A stretch of DNA of 64,000 bases. Origin: Actinocatenispora comari (lineage in GTDB: Bacteria; Actinomycetota; Actinomycetes; Mycobacteriales; Micromonosporaceae). The stretch lies in contig NZ_BOPO01000111.1 in the NCBI RefSeq assembly GCF_017312725.1, positions 1-64,000 on the forward strand, given 5' to 3'. Of this stretch, positions 44,737 through 52,730 are shown piece after piece (positions within the stretch are counted from its first letter, which is position 1; every line of letters starts with the position of its first letter). The position numbers and the translations under genes are program-made. Under the pieces are notes generated by a model. It had not been told where the DNA came from, did not search any database, and was given only the letters and a program-made list of their open reading frames with translations.

Positions 44737-46350
44737 ATGTCCGAAGACGTCGTCATCGCCGGCGCCGGCCCCACCGGCCTGCTGCTCGCGATCGAACTGA
44801 GCCTGGCCGGCATCCGGCCGCTGGTACTGGAGGCGCTACCGGAACGGTTGCCGCACAACCGGGCCAACGGCCTGGTCGGCCAGGTGGTCCGGATGCTGGA
44901 CCGGCGCGGCCTGTACGAGCGGGTCGCCGGCACGCCGGGTCCGCCGGCGCAGACCCCGCGGTACATGTTCGGCGGGCTGCCGCTGGATCTCGCCGACATG
45001 CCCGACCACCCGCTGTACCTGCTGCCGGTACCGCAGCGGGAGCTGGAGGACGCGCTGGAGTCTCGGGTCCGCGAGCTCGGGGTCCAGATCCGGTTCGGGC
45101 ACCGGCTGACCGGCCTGAACCAGACCGACGACGCGGTGACCGTGCGGGTCGCCGGCCCGGACGGCGAGTACGAGCTGGCGACGGCGTACCTGGTCGGCGC
45201 GGACGGCGGCCACAGCGTCACCCGCAAGCTCGCCGGCATCGGCTTCCCCGGGGTGTCCCGGGACGACACCGTCTCCCGGGTGGCGCACGTACACATCCCC
45301 GACGACCTGCGCGATCCGGCCACCGGTGGGCTGCGGGTACCCGGCCACGGCACGATCCCGCCGTTCCTGTACCACCGCACCGAGCACGGCCTGTTCGTGT
45401 ACGCGCCGTTCCCGGGCCGGGCGACCGCGCTGACCACGATGGAGTGGAACGACCTCGACACCGCCGGCGAGTTCGACCTCGCGGAGCTGCACGCGAGCGT
45501 ACGGCGGGTGCTCGGCGTCGACGTGGGCTTCACCGCGCCGCCCGGCCCGGGCCCGCACCTGCTGCGCCGGCTGGTCGGCGGCAGCACCCGCATCGCCGCG
45601 GCGTACCGGTCCGGCCGGGTGCTGCTGGTCGGCGACGCCGCGCACGTGCACGCCGCGGTGGGCGGCCCGGGGCTCAACCTCGGCCTGCAGGACGCGGTCA
45701 ACCTGGGCTGGAAGCTCGCCGCGGCGCTGCGTGGCCGCGACGACCTGCTGGCCAGCTACCAGGCGGAACGGCGGCCGGTGGGGGAGCGGGTGGTGACGCA
45801 CACCCAGGCGCAGTCGGCGCTGATCGCGTCCGGGCCGCAGACCACCGCGCTGCGGTCGGTACTGACCGAGCTGCTCGCCGACCGCCCGGCCCGGCGGCGG
45901 CTGGCGGAGCTGCTCGCCGGCGCCGACGTGCGGTACCCGGCCGGGCCCCAGGAGCATCCGCTGGTCGGCCGGTGGGCGCCGGATCTGCTGCTGCACACCG
46001 CATCCGGCCCGGTGCGGCTGGCCGAGCTGACCGCCACCGGACGGCCGCTGCTGCTCGACCTGACCACCCGGCACGACCTCGCCGCCGACCTCGCTGGTGG
46101 CGTTGTAGCGGGCCCGGGCGGTGACGTCACCGCCGGGCTCGGCAGCGGGCTCGGGGCGGACGCCGGTCGGATCGAGGTGGTCACCGCCGAGCCGGTCGAC
46201 GGGGCGCCGGCGGCGATGCTGCTGCGGCCGGACTGCTACCTGGCGTGGGCGAGCGACTCAGCGGACCCGGACCCGGCGGAGCGGGCCGCACTGCGTGCCG
46301 CGGCCGGGCGCTGGTTCGCTGCGCGGCGGCTGGTCGAGCCGGTCGCGTGA
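44737..46350 (+). CDS. FAD-dependent aromatic hydroxylase-type monooxygenase
   Basis: A 537-residue flavoprotein of the PheA/MhpA/Rox type. FAD motifs are VVIAGAGPTGLLLAIELSLA (dinucleotide fold), LVGADGGHSVTRKLAG (DG motif) and RVLLVGDAAHVHAAVGGPG (GD motif). The last ~130 residues form the thioredoxin-like tail of this group (LLDLTTRHDLAADLAGG). Members hydroxylate phenols, polyketides or rifamycins with NAD(P)H and O2. ATG at 44737 has GGAGG 5 nt upstream. The 3' end overlaps the convergent gene by 93 nt. The TetR gene upstream suggests induction by its substrate. Confidence 0.88.
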   Translation: MSEDVVIAGAGPTGLLLAIELSLAGIRPLVLEALPERLPHNRANGLVGQVVRMLDRRGLYERVAGTPGPPAQTPRYMFGGLPLDLADMPDHPLYLLPVPQRELEDALESRVRELGVQIRFGHRLTGLNQTDDAVTVRVAGPDGEYELATAYLVGADGGHSVTRKLAGIGFPGVSRDDTVSRVAHVHIPDDLRDPATGGLRVPGHGTIPPFLYHRTEHGLFVYAPFPGRATALTTMEWNDLDTAGEFDLAELHASVRRVLGVDVGFTAPPGPGPHLLRRLVGGSTRIAAAYRSGRVLLVGDAAHVHAAVGGPGLNLGLQDAVNLGWKLAAALRGRDDLLASYQAERRPVGERVVTHTQAQSALIASGPQTTALRSVLTELLADRPARRRLAELLAGADVRYPAGPQEHPLVGRWAPDLLLHTASGPVRLAELTATGRPLLLDLTTRHDLAADLAGGVVAGPGGDVTAGLGSGLGADAGRIEVVTAEPVDGAPAAMLLRPDCYLAWASDSADPDPAERAALRAAAGRWFAARRLVEPVA

Positions 46351-46893
46351 CTCCTCCTGCCGGTCCGCCCACCGGGACAGCTGGTCGACCTGGTCGGACA
46401 GCGCGGTGCGGTGGGCGGCGTCACCGCCGCAGTCCAGCGCGGCCCGGCTCACCGCCCACTCGGCCCGGCGCAGCGCGGGTTCGTCGTCGCGGGCCGAGGC
46501 GGCCCGGATCCGGTCGATGTCGCGCTGTGCGAGCGCGAGCAGCGCCGCCGCCTGCGGATCGCGCACCGCGAGGTCGGCCAGCAGGTGCCGGCTGAGGAAC
46601 ACCCCGGTGCGCTGCGCCCAGCGCCGGCGCAGCGCACAGAACACCCCGTGCACGACGGTCAGGCCGGCGGCACCCGCGACCAGCAGGCCGCCGCCGCCGA
46701 CCAGCTCGTCGAACGTGTGCGGGGCGCCCTCCGGCCGACCGCTGGAGGCGAGCACGGCCACCGCGCCGGCGCCGAACAGGGCGGTCAGCACCGCGGCGAG
46801 CAACGCCATCGAGGAGTCGGCACCGTCGAGCAGCCGCCGGCGCATCGGTTCGGAGACCTGGGGCGCGCACACCGGGCGCAGCTGATCGACCAT
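46258..46893 (-). CDS. Two-helix membrane protein, paralogue of the one at 43052
   Basis: A 211-residue protein beginning LRPVCAPQVSEPMRRRLLDG, then two hydrophobic helices (ALLAAVLTALFGAGAVAVLA, GLLVAGAAGLTVVHGVFCAL) and the helical domain DPQAAALLALAQRDIDRI with RRAEWAVSRAALDCG. It matches the 43052 protein along most of its length. Its last ~30 residues are encoded antisense to the end of the monooxygenase gene and are unlike the paralogue, so this tail may have arisen by loss of an earlier stop. Function unknown. Confidence 0.65.
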   Translation of the reverse strand: MVDQLRPVCAPQVSEPMRRRLLDGADSSMALLAAVLTALFGAGAVAVLASSGRPEGAPHTFDELVGGGGLLVAGAAGLTVVHGVFCALRRRWAQRTGVFLSRHLLADLAVRDPQAAALLALAQRDIDRIRAASARDDEPALRRAEWAVSRAALDCGGDAAHRTALSDQVDQLSRWADRQEESRDRLDQPPRSEPAPGRGTQCGPLRRVRVR

Positions 46894-47106
46894 GCGCCTG
46901 TCGTATCACAACCCGACGCCGACGGGCACTCCGGAGGCCCGTGACACGTCGATCATTTCGGTACGCAAACCGGGCGGCCGTGCCCGTGCCCGCTCCGCGG
47001 CCCGCTGGTCGACGGATGCGCGCGGCGGCCGAGGGCGCCGGCCGTCGGTCACGGGCACGACCCGGCCGGGTCCCTCGGCCGATCTCCCGGCGCGCGGCGG
47101 CCGCCG

Positions 47107-48522
47107 TCAGGGTGTCGTGTCTACTGTGGACATCCAGGACTCGACGTCGGCGGCGGTGCGGGGCAGCGCGTGCGACAGCAGCTGGTAGCCGTCCGCGGTG
47201 ATCAGCACGTTCTCCTCGATCCGGTAGCCGAGACCGCGGAAGGAGGCCGGCACCAGCTCGTCGTCCGGCTGGAAGTACAGCCCGGGTTCGACGGTGAGCA
47301 CGTGGCCGGGCGCGAGCGTGCCGTCCAGGTACTCGGTGGCCCGGGACGCCGCGCAGTCGTGCACGTCGAGGCCGAGCATGTGGCCGGACCCGCACAGCGT
47401 CCAGCGCCGGTAGATCGTCGAGGCCGGGTCCAGCGCCTCCTCCGCCGAGCAGGGCAGCAGGCCGAGGTCGGCCAGGCCGTACGCGGTGACCCGCATCGCG
47501 GCGCGATGGAAGTTGCGGTACGACGCGCCCGGCTTCAACTCCGCCAGCGCGGCGTCGTTCGCGGCCCGGTTCAGCTCGTACAGGTCGCGCTGGATCGGGC
47601 TGAAGTGGCCGGAGATCGGCAGCACCCGGGTGATGTCCGCGGTGTAGAGCGAGCGGGTCTCCACCCCGGCGTCGAGCAGCAGCAGGTCGCCGTCGCGGAC
47701 CGGTCCGTCGTTGTCGATCCAGTGCAGCGTGGTGGCGTGCGGGCCGGCGGCGACGATCGAGTGGTACCCGACGTCGTTGCCCTCGGTACGGGCGCGCCGC
47801 CAGAACGTGCCCTCCAGGTACCGCTCGGAGGTGGCCTTCGCGGCGTCCAGCGCGCGGACCACGTCGGCGAAGCCGCGGGCGGTGCTGTCGCAGGCCAGCT
47901 GCAGCTGCTCGATCTCGTACGCGTCCTTGACCAGGCGCAGTTCGGCCAGCACCGCGGCGAGCTCCTCCTCGGCGTACCCGTCGTCGCGCGCCGGCACCAG
48001 CGCGTCCACCCCGGCGTCGACCCCGCGCAGTACCCGGGTGGGCAGGTCGGCGCGCAGCGCGGCCTCCAGCTCGGCCACGTCGCGGGTGGCGACGCCCAGT
48101 TCGGCGGCCGACTCGGCGAGCGACGGCCGGCGGCCGACCCACAGCTCGCCGGCCCGGCTGCGATAGAACTCGCCGTTGTCCCGGCGCGAGCGCGGCGGCG
48201 CGAACAGCGTGTCGCCGTCCGGCTCGACCACCAGCACCGAGTCGGCGTGCTGGTCGCCGGACAGCCACACGTAGTTCGAGTGCGGCCGGAAGCGGTAGTC
48301 CTGGTCGGCCGAGCGGGTCTGCAGCCGGCCGGCCGGTACCACGATCCGCTCGCCGGGGAACGCCGCCCGCAGCCGGTCGCGGCGCTTGGCGGCGAACCCG
48401 GCGACCGGCAGCTGCGCCAGCTCGCGGCGCTCGGTGTCCGCCCAGCCGGTACTCATGAACGCGTCCAGTGCCTCGGTCGGCGGCCAGTCGTGGCTGCCGG
48501 TGGCGAACTGCTCGCGGGCCAT
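47107..48522 (-). CDS. pepP: Xaa-Pro aminopeptidase (aminopeptidase P)
   Basis: A 471-residue M24B metallopeptidase that removes N-terminal residues before proline. The N-terminal domain has YRFRPHSNYVWLSGDQ; the pita-bread catalytic domain has the metal ligands in LLLDAGVETRSLYTADITR (two Asp), LCGSGHMLGLDVHD (His), VLTVEPGLYF (Glu) and YRIEENVLIT (Glu). ATG at 48522 (MAREQF) has GGAGG upstream; an extension to 48585 is possible but unlike family members. Confidence 0.93.
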   Translation of the reverse strand: MAREQFATGSHDWPPTEALDAFMSTGWADTERRELAQLPVAGFAAKRRDRLRAAFPGERIVVPAGRLQTRSADQDYRFRPHSNYVWLSGDQHADSVLVVEPDGDTLFAPPRSRRDNGEFYRSRAGELWVGRRPSLAESAAELGVATRDVAELEAALRADLPTRVLRGVDAGVDALVPARDDGYAEEELAAVLAELRLVKDAYEIEQLQLACDSTARGFADVVRALDAAKATSERYLEGTFWRRARTEGNDVGYHSIVAAGPHATTLHWIDNDGPVRDGDLLLLDAGVETRSLYTADITRVLPISGHFSPIQRDLYELNRAANDAALAELKPGASYRNFHRAAMRVTAYGLADLGLLPCSAEEALDPASTIYRRWTLCGSGHMLGLDVHDCAASRATEYLDGTLAPGHVLTVEPGLYFQPDDELVPASFRGLGYRIEENVLITADGYQLLSHALPRTAADVESWMSTVDTTP

Positions 48523-48696
48523 CACACCTCCAGCGTTCCGTATGCCGAACGACCCAACGCTAGGCACCGGATCCGCCGAGGTCAATGCGCCCGCCCCGGG
48601 TACCGTGTACTGCTGGGCATTTGTCCGGCAGCGCCGGGAGCCCGGTGGCGGACGTCACCGGGCCGGGCCGTTCGCTTCACGGAACGACTGCGCGGC

Positions 48697-49467
48697 TCAG
48701 CCGTCGCCGAGGAACTGGTCCAGTTCGGCGTCGAGCAGGGTGCCGGCGTCGATGCCCACCGCGGCGAGCACCCCCTCCAGCTCCATCCCGACGATCCCGT
48801 GCAGCCGCACCCAGAGCCGGATCGCGGCGGCGGCGACGGTCGGCTCGACCGCGGTGTCCCGGTCACGGGCCCAGTCGGCGACCTCGCCGCGCAGCCGGGG
48901 CGGGGTCGGCGGCAGTGGCCGCTCCAGCGCCGCGACCAGCTCCAGCAGTACCCGCATGGCGCGCTGCGACGCGCTCACCACGGCGGGGGCGGCGAGGTGC
49001 CCGTCCCCGTACGGGTCGGCCAGCATCACCCGGTAGAGCGCCGGGTCGCCGAGCGCCCAGTCCCGGTACGCGCCGGCCACCGCCCGCAGCCGCCCCGCCG
49101 GACGGCGCCGCCTCGCCGCCTCGGCCGCCCCGGTGACCGCCGCGGCCAGTTCCTCGAAGCCCACCGTCGCGAGCGCGGTCACCAGCGCGGCCCGGGAGTC
49201 GAAGTACCGGTAGATCGCCGGGCCGGACATGCCCATGGCGCGGGCGATGCCGTTCAACGACAGCCCCGGTACGCCCTGCTCGGCGAGCTGGCCGCGGGCC
49301 CGCGCCACGATCTCCGCCCGGGTCGCCGCGCGCTGCCGCTCCCGCCGGCCCGGCGGCGTCCGTACGCCCGTCGACGCGCCACCCCCGTCCGGCGTGGCGG
49401 TGTCGGCCGCGGGTGGCGTGGCTGGTGCGGACGGTGCCGGCCGGGCGCGGTCGGTCGGCCGGCTCAT
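48697..49467 (-). CDS. TetR-family regulator with long disordered N-terminus
   Basis: A 256-residue regulator. The first ~45 residues are Pro/Ala/Arg-rich; the helix-turn-helix is VPGLSLNGIARAMGMSGPAI followed by YRYFDSRAALVTAL, then a TetR_C-type domain (AGRLRAVAGAYRDWALGDPA, YRVMLADPYGDGH). ATG at 49467 overlaps the stop of the NmrA-like gene by ATGA, so the two form an operon that it probably represses through the dyad at 50344. Confidence 0.88.
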   Translation of the reverse strand: MSRPTDRARPAPSAPATPPAADTATPDGGGASTGVRTPPGRRERQRAATRAEIVARARGQLAEQGVPGLSLNGIARAMGMSGPAIYRYFDSRAALVTALATVGFEELAAAVTGAAEAARRRRPAGRLRAVAGAYRDWALGDPALYRVMLADPYGDGHLAAPAVVSASQRAMRVLLELVAALERPLPPTPPRLRGEVADWARDRDTAVEPTVAAAAIRLWVRLHGIVGMELEGVLAAVGIDAGTLLDAELDQFLGDG

Positions 49468-50318
49468 GCGCGGAAGGCGTCGGCGTAGGCGCGGGCGAAC
49501 TCGTCCACGCCGCGCGCCGGGTGCCCGGTCAGGTCCGGCACCGCGGTGGAGACGGCGGCCGCCTCGCCCCGCCGGTAGTGCGCGTAGTCCTCCAGCAGGC
49601 CGTCGACCTGCCAGTCCGGCAGCACGCCGCGCAGCTGGGCGGCGAACTGGTCGGGCGACACGTCGGCGAAGTGCACCGGCCGGCCGGTCGCGGCCGAGAT
49701 CGCCTCGGCGAGCCTGGTGTGCGTGATCGCCGCCGGCCCGGTGAGGTCGTAGCTGCGGCCCAGGTGCCCGTCGGAGGTCAGCACGGCGGCCGCCGCGTCG
49801 CCGATGTCGCGCACGTCGACGGCGCTGACCGCGGCGTCGCCGATCGGTGCGCCGAACCCGCCGGTCGCCCGGATCAGGTCGGCGAACGCGAGGGTGCCCT
49901 GCAGGAACAGGTTGGGCCGCAGGACGGTGTGCGCCGGGCCGTGCTCCGCCGCGTACCGCTCGACCTCGGCGTGCCAGCGCAGGAACCGGACCGGCGAGTC
50001 CTCGGCGGCGGCGAGCTGGGAGAGGATCACGACCTGGTCGACGCCCGCCGCCCGGGCCGCGTCGAGGAACCGGAGCTGCCGCCGGGCCGCCTGCTCCGAG
50101 GACGGCGTGACCAGGTACGCCGCGTCGACGTCGGCGAGCGCCGCGGCCAGCGCGGCGGGATCGTCGAAGTCGGCGACCGCGGTCTCGTCCGCGCCGGTCA
50201 CCGCCGGCTCGGCCGGCTGGCGCACCATCGCCCGCGCCGTCACGTTCCTGCCCGCCAGGGCCTGCAGCACCGCGCCGCCGGTCGCGCCGGTCGCCCCGGT
50301 CACCAGGATCCGTCGCAT
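49464..50318 (-). CDS. NmrA-like NAD(P)-binding protein
   Basis: A 284-residue atypical short-chain dehydrogenase. RILVTGATGATGGAVLQALA is the NAD(P) site, VTARAMVRQPAEPA the adenosine-ribose part, and DQVVILSQLAAAEDSP, LRPNLFLQGTLAFADLI and VDVRDIGDAAAAVLTSDGH are typical of the NmrA/quinone-reductase-like group. The usual Tyr-x3-Lys pair is absent, as in that group, so it may sense redox state or reduce quinones. ATG at 50318 follows GAGGAGG. Confidence 0.85.
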   Translation of the reverse strand: MRRILVTGATGATGGAVLQALAGRNVTARAMVRQPAEPAVTGADETAVADFDDPAALAAALADVDAAYLVTPSSEQAARRQLRFLDAARAAGVDQVVILSQLAAAEDSPVRFLRWHAEVERYAAEHGPAHTVLRPNLFLQGTLAFADLIRATGGFGAPIGDAAVSAVDVRDIGDAAAAVLTSDGHLGRSYDLTGPAAITHTRLAEAISAATGRPVHFADVSPDQFAAQLRGVLPDWQVDGLLEDYAHYRRGEAAAVSTAVPDLTGHPARGVDEFARAYADAFRA

Positions 50319-50343
50319 GATCCCCCGCCTCCTCAGTTATAGC

Positions 50344-50361
50344 CTCTAACAAAAGTTAGAG
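50344..50361 (-). promoter_or_regulatory. CTCTAAC-AAAA-GTTAGAG operator
   Basis: A perfect 7-bp inverted repeat with a 4-bp spacer lies 26 nt upstream of the NmrA-like gene. On the minus strand it is immediately upstream of a -10-like TATAAC (plus 50334-50339), so a bound TetR protein would block the promoter of the nmrA-tetR operon. Confidence 0.6.
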
Positions 50362-50365
50362 TAGC

Positions 50366-50857
50366 TCACTGGCCGGCGACGGCAACGTGATCGTCCCCAC
50401 CGGCCGGCCGCGACGTCCAGCCCAGCGTCAGGGCCGGCAGCCGCTCCATGTTGTCGTCGTCGCGGCCGATCTCGACGAACCCGTGGTTGGCGTAGAACGC
50501 GCGCGCCTCGACGTTGGCCTCGAACACGTGCAGCGTCAGTCGCTCCGGGCTGTACTCGCGCACCGCCGCGAGCAACAGCGAGCCGATGCCGCGCCGGCGT
50601 TGCTCCGGAAGCAGGTACAGCGCGTCGAGCAGGGTGCCGTCCAGCGCCGCGTAGCCGACCACGGTGCCGTCCGCCTCGGCCACCAGCACCCGGCTGCCCG
50701 GCAGCACCACCTCCCGTACCCACCGGGTCACCTCGTCGTGGCCGCGCCGCTGCGGCGGCAGGTACGGCATGGTCCCGGCCCGGGAACGCTGGTGCACCGC
50801 GGCGATCGCCGCCGCGTCGTCGGTCGTCGCCGGTCTGATCGTGATCGGAGTCCGCAT
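50366..50857 (-). CDS. GNAT-family N-acetyltransferase
   Basis: A 163-residue acetyltransferase. Motif A is LDALYLLPEQRRRGIGSLLL (acetyl-CoA loop RRRGIG), followed by LTLHVFEANVEARAFYANHG and FVEIGRDDDNMERLPAL, typical for RimI-like GNATs. ATG at 50857 (MRTPITIRPATTDD) matches family starts; the longer frame upstream lies in a repeat tract. The acceptor is unknown. Confidence 0.82.
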   Translation of the reverse strand: MRTPITIRPATTDDAAAIAAVHQRSRAGTMPYLPPQRRGHDEVTRWVREVVLPGSRVLVAEADGTVVGYAALDGTLLDALYLLPEQRRRGIGSLLLAAVREYSPERLTLHVFEANVEARAFYANHGFVEIGRDDDNMERLPALTLGWTSRPAGGDDHVAVAGQ

Positions 50858-50925
50858 CCGCCGACCGTACGGTCCGCCGGCCGGCGCCGCGCCCGGTTTC
50901 ACCGGTGCCCGCGCGGCGCCTGGTG

Positions 50926-51030
50926 CCGTTCCGTCCGGACCCGCACGGAGCGCGGCCCGGCTTCCGTTCGTCCGGGCCCGCACGGAACGCGGCCGGCTTC
51001 TCGTTCGTTCGGGCCGAGGGGGAGCGCGGC
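50926..51030. repeat. Two to three imperfect 36-38-bp tandem repeats
   Basis: Units beginning CCGTTCC at 50926 and CCGTTCG at 50964 share most of their length (GCACGGAGCGCGGCC versus GCACGGAACGCGGCC); a decayed third follows at about 51000. They fill the gap between the acetyltransferase start and the SDR stop. No gene is seen here. Confidence 0.65.
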
Positions 51031-51049
51031 GCGGGATGGTGCGGTCGGC

Positions 51050-51829
51050 CTACCGGTCGTCCGGGAGCAGCGCGGGGCGGATCGCGGCGCCGCCGTCGAC
51101 CACCAGCGTCTGGCCGGTCAGCCAGCTCGACGCCGCCCCGGCGAGGAAGACCGCGGTGGCGGCGATGTCGTCCGGTTCGCCGATCCGGCCGAGCGGGAGG
51201 GCCGCGTTCAGCGCCGGTTCGCGGCCCTCCCACAGGGCCCGGGCGAGCCGGGTCCGGACGATGCCGGGCGCGATCGCGTTGACCCGCACCCCCGGCGCGA
51301 GTTCCGCGGCGAACTGCCTGGTCAGGTGGATGACGGCGGCCTTCGTCGCGTTGTAGTAGCCGATGCCGGGTTCGGTCAGCAGACCGCCCACCGAGGCCAG
51401 GTTGACGATGGCGCCGCCGCGCTCGCGCATCGACGCGCGCCACACCGCCTGCGTCCACAACACCACCGACAGCTGGTTGACCTGCACCGTCTTCTCCGCG
51501 CGGGCCACGTCCAGCTCGACCATCGGCCCGTAGTACGGGTTCGTCCCGGCGTTGTTGACCAGCACGTCGACGCCGCCGAACGCCTCGACCGCGGCGGCCA
51601 CGCAGGCCGCCGCGGCGTCCGGGTCGCCGACGTGCGCGGCGTGCGTGCGGATCTCGACCCCGGGGTACGCGGCGCGCAACCGCGCGGCGACTTCGTCCAG
51701 CGCCTGCTGCCGGCGGGAGGACAGCACCACGTGGCAGCCCTCGGCGGCCAGTGCCGCCGCGATCGCCGCGCCGATCCCGCGCGACGCGCCGGTCACCAGG
51801 GCGGCGCGCCCGGCCAGTCCGGTGTCCAT
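51050..51829 (-). CDS. Short-chain dehydrogenase/reductase
   Basis: A 259-residue classical SDR. ALVTGASRGIGAAIAAAL is the cofactor site, DVLVNNAGTNPYYG follows, and the catalytic residues are Ser in IVNLASVGGL and Tyr/Lys in GYYNATKAAVIHL. ATG at 51829 has AAGGGG 6 nt upstream. It is divergent from a fabG-like gene of the acyl-CoA cluster and may act on related hydroxyacyl or keto substrates; specificity is not evident. Confidence 0.88.
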   Translation of the reverse strand: MDTGLAGRAALVTGASRGIGAAIAAALAAEGCHVVLSSRRQQALDEVAARLRAAYPGVEIRTHAAHVGDPDAAAACVAAAVEAFGGVDVLVNNAGTNPYYGPMVELDVARAEKTVQVNQLSVVLWTQAVWRASMRERGGAIVNLASVGGLLTEPGIGYYNATKAAVIHLTRQFAAELAPGVRVNAIAPGIVRTRLARALWEGREPALNAALPLGRIGEPDDIAATAVFLAGAASSWLTGQTLVVDGGAAIRPALLPDDR

Positions 51830-51896
51830 TCGTACCCCTTTCGCGGCACCGGGCCGGCCGGTGTGCAGGTTCCGGGCCGGTGTCCGATGCGCGGCG

Positions 51897-51925
51897 TTGA
51901 CGTGGTTCGCCGATGGGCTTACCTT
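51897..51925 (+). promoter_or_regulatory. Promoter of the acyl-CoA operon
   Basis: TTGACG (51897-51902), a 17-bp spacer and TACCTT (51920-51925) make a good vegetative-type promoter. Transcription would begin near 51932, about 40 nt before the GTG at 51972. Confidence 0.6.
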
Positions 51926-51971
51926 ACCGACCAGTAGCGTGCCGTTCAGCCGACACGAAAAGAGGTCCACT

Positions 51972-52730
51972 GTGGACAGGTTCACCGGGCGGGTCGCCGT
52001 GGTCACCGGCGCGGCGCAGGGCATCGGCGCGGCCACCGCACGCCGGTTGGCCGCCGAGGGCGCGACCGTGGCGGTACTGGACCTCGATCTCGACCGCACC
52101 GCCGACACCGTCGCGACGATCCGTGCCGTCGGTGGCGCCGCCGACGGGTACGCCGTGGACGTCGCCGACGCGGACTCGGTGACCGCGGCGATCGATGCCG
52201 TCGCCGGGGCGTACGGGCGGATCGACGTGCTGGTCAACGATGCCGGCGTGACCCGCGACAACCTGGTGCACAAGCTCGCCGAGGACGACTGGGACACGGT
52301 GCTCGACGTCAACCTCAAGGGCGCGTACCTGGTCAGCCGGGCGGTGCAGCGGCAGATGGTGCCGGCCGGGTACGGGCGGATCGTGTCGCTGTCGTCCACC
52401 TCGGCGCTGGGCAACCGGGGCCAGGCCAACTACGCCGCGGCGAAGGCCGGCATCCAGGGGTTGACCGCGACGCTCGCGATCGAGCTCGGCCGGTACGGGA
52501 TCACCGCGAACGCGGTGGCGCCCGGCTACGTGGCGACCGCGATGACCGCGGCGACCGCGCAGCGGCTCGGCATGGACCCGGCCGAGCACCAGCGGCTCGC
52601 CGCCGAGCAGATCCCGGTGCGCCGGGTCGGCCGGCCGGACGACATCGCCGCCGCGATCGCGTTCCTGGCCTCCGAGGAGGCCGGCTACGTCAGCGGCCAG
52701 ACCCTGTACGTGAACGGGGGGCTGCGCTGA
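51972..52730 (+). CDS. FabG-like 3-oxoacyl/3-hydroxyacyl dehydrogenase (SDR)
   Basis: A 252-residue SDR. AVVTGAAQGIGAATARRL is the cofactor site; VLVNDAGVTRDNLVHKL is FabG-like; catalytic Ser is in VSLSSTSALGNRGQ and Tyr/Lys in NYAAAKAGIQG. GTG at 51972 follows AGAGG. Its stop overlaps the acyl-CoA dehydrogenase ATG (TGATG), and with the MaoC hydratase it could complete a beta-oxidation-like set (dehydrogenation, hydration, second oxidation). Confidence 0.88.
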   Translation: MDRFTGRVAVVTGAAQGIGAATARRLAAEGATVAVLDLDLDRTADTVATIRAVGGAADGYAVDVADADSVTAAIDAVAGAYGRIDVLVNDAGVTRDNLVHKLAEDDWDTVLDVNLKGAYLVSRAVQRQMVPAGYGRIVSLSSTSALGNRGQANYAAAKAGIQGLTATLAIELGRYGITANAVAPGYVATAMTAATAQRLGMDPAEHQRLAAEQIPVRRVGRPDDIAAAIAFLASEEAGYVSGQTLYVNGGLR

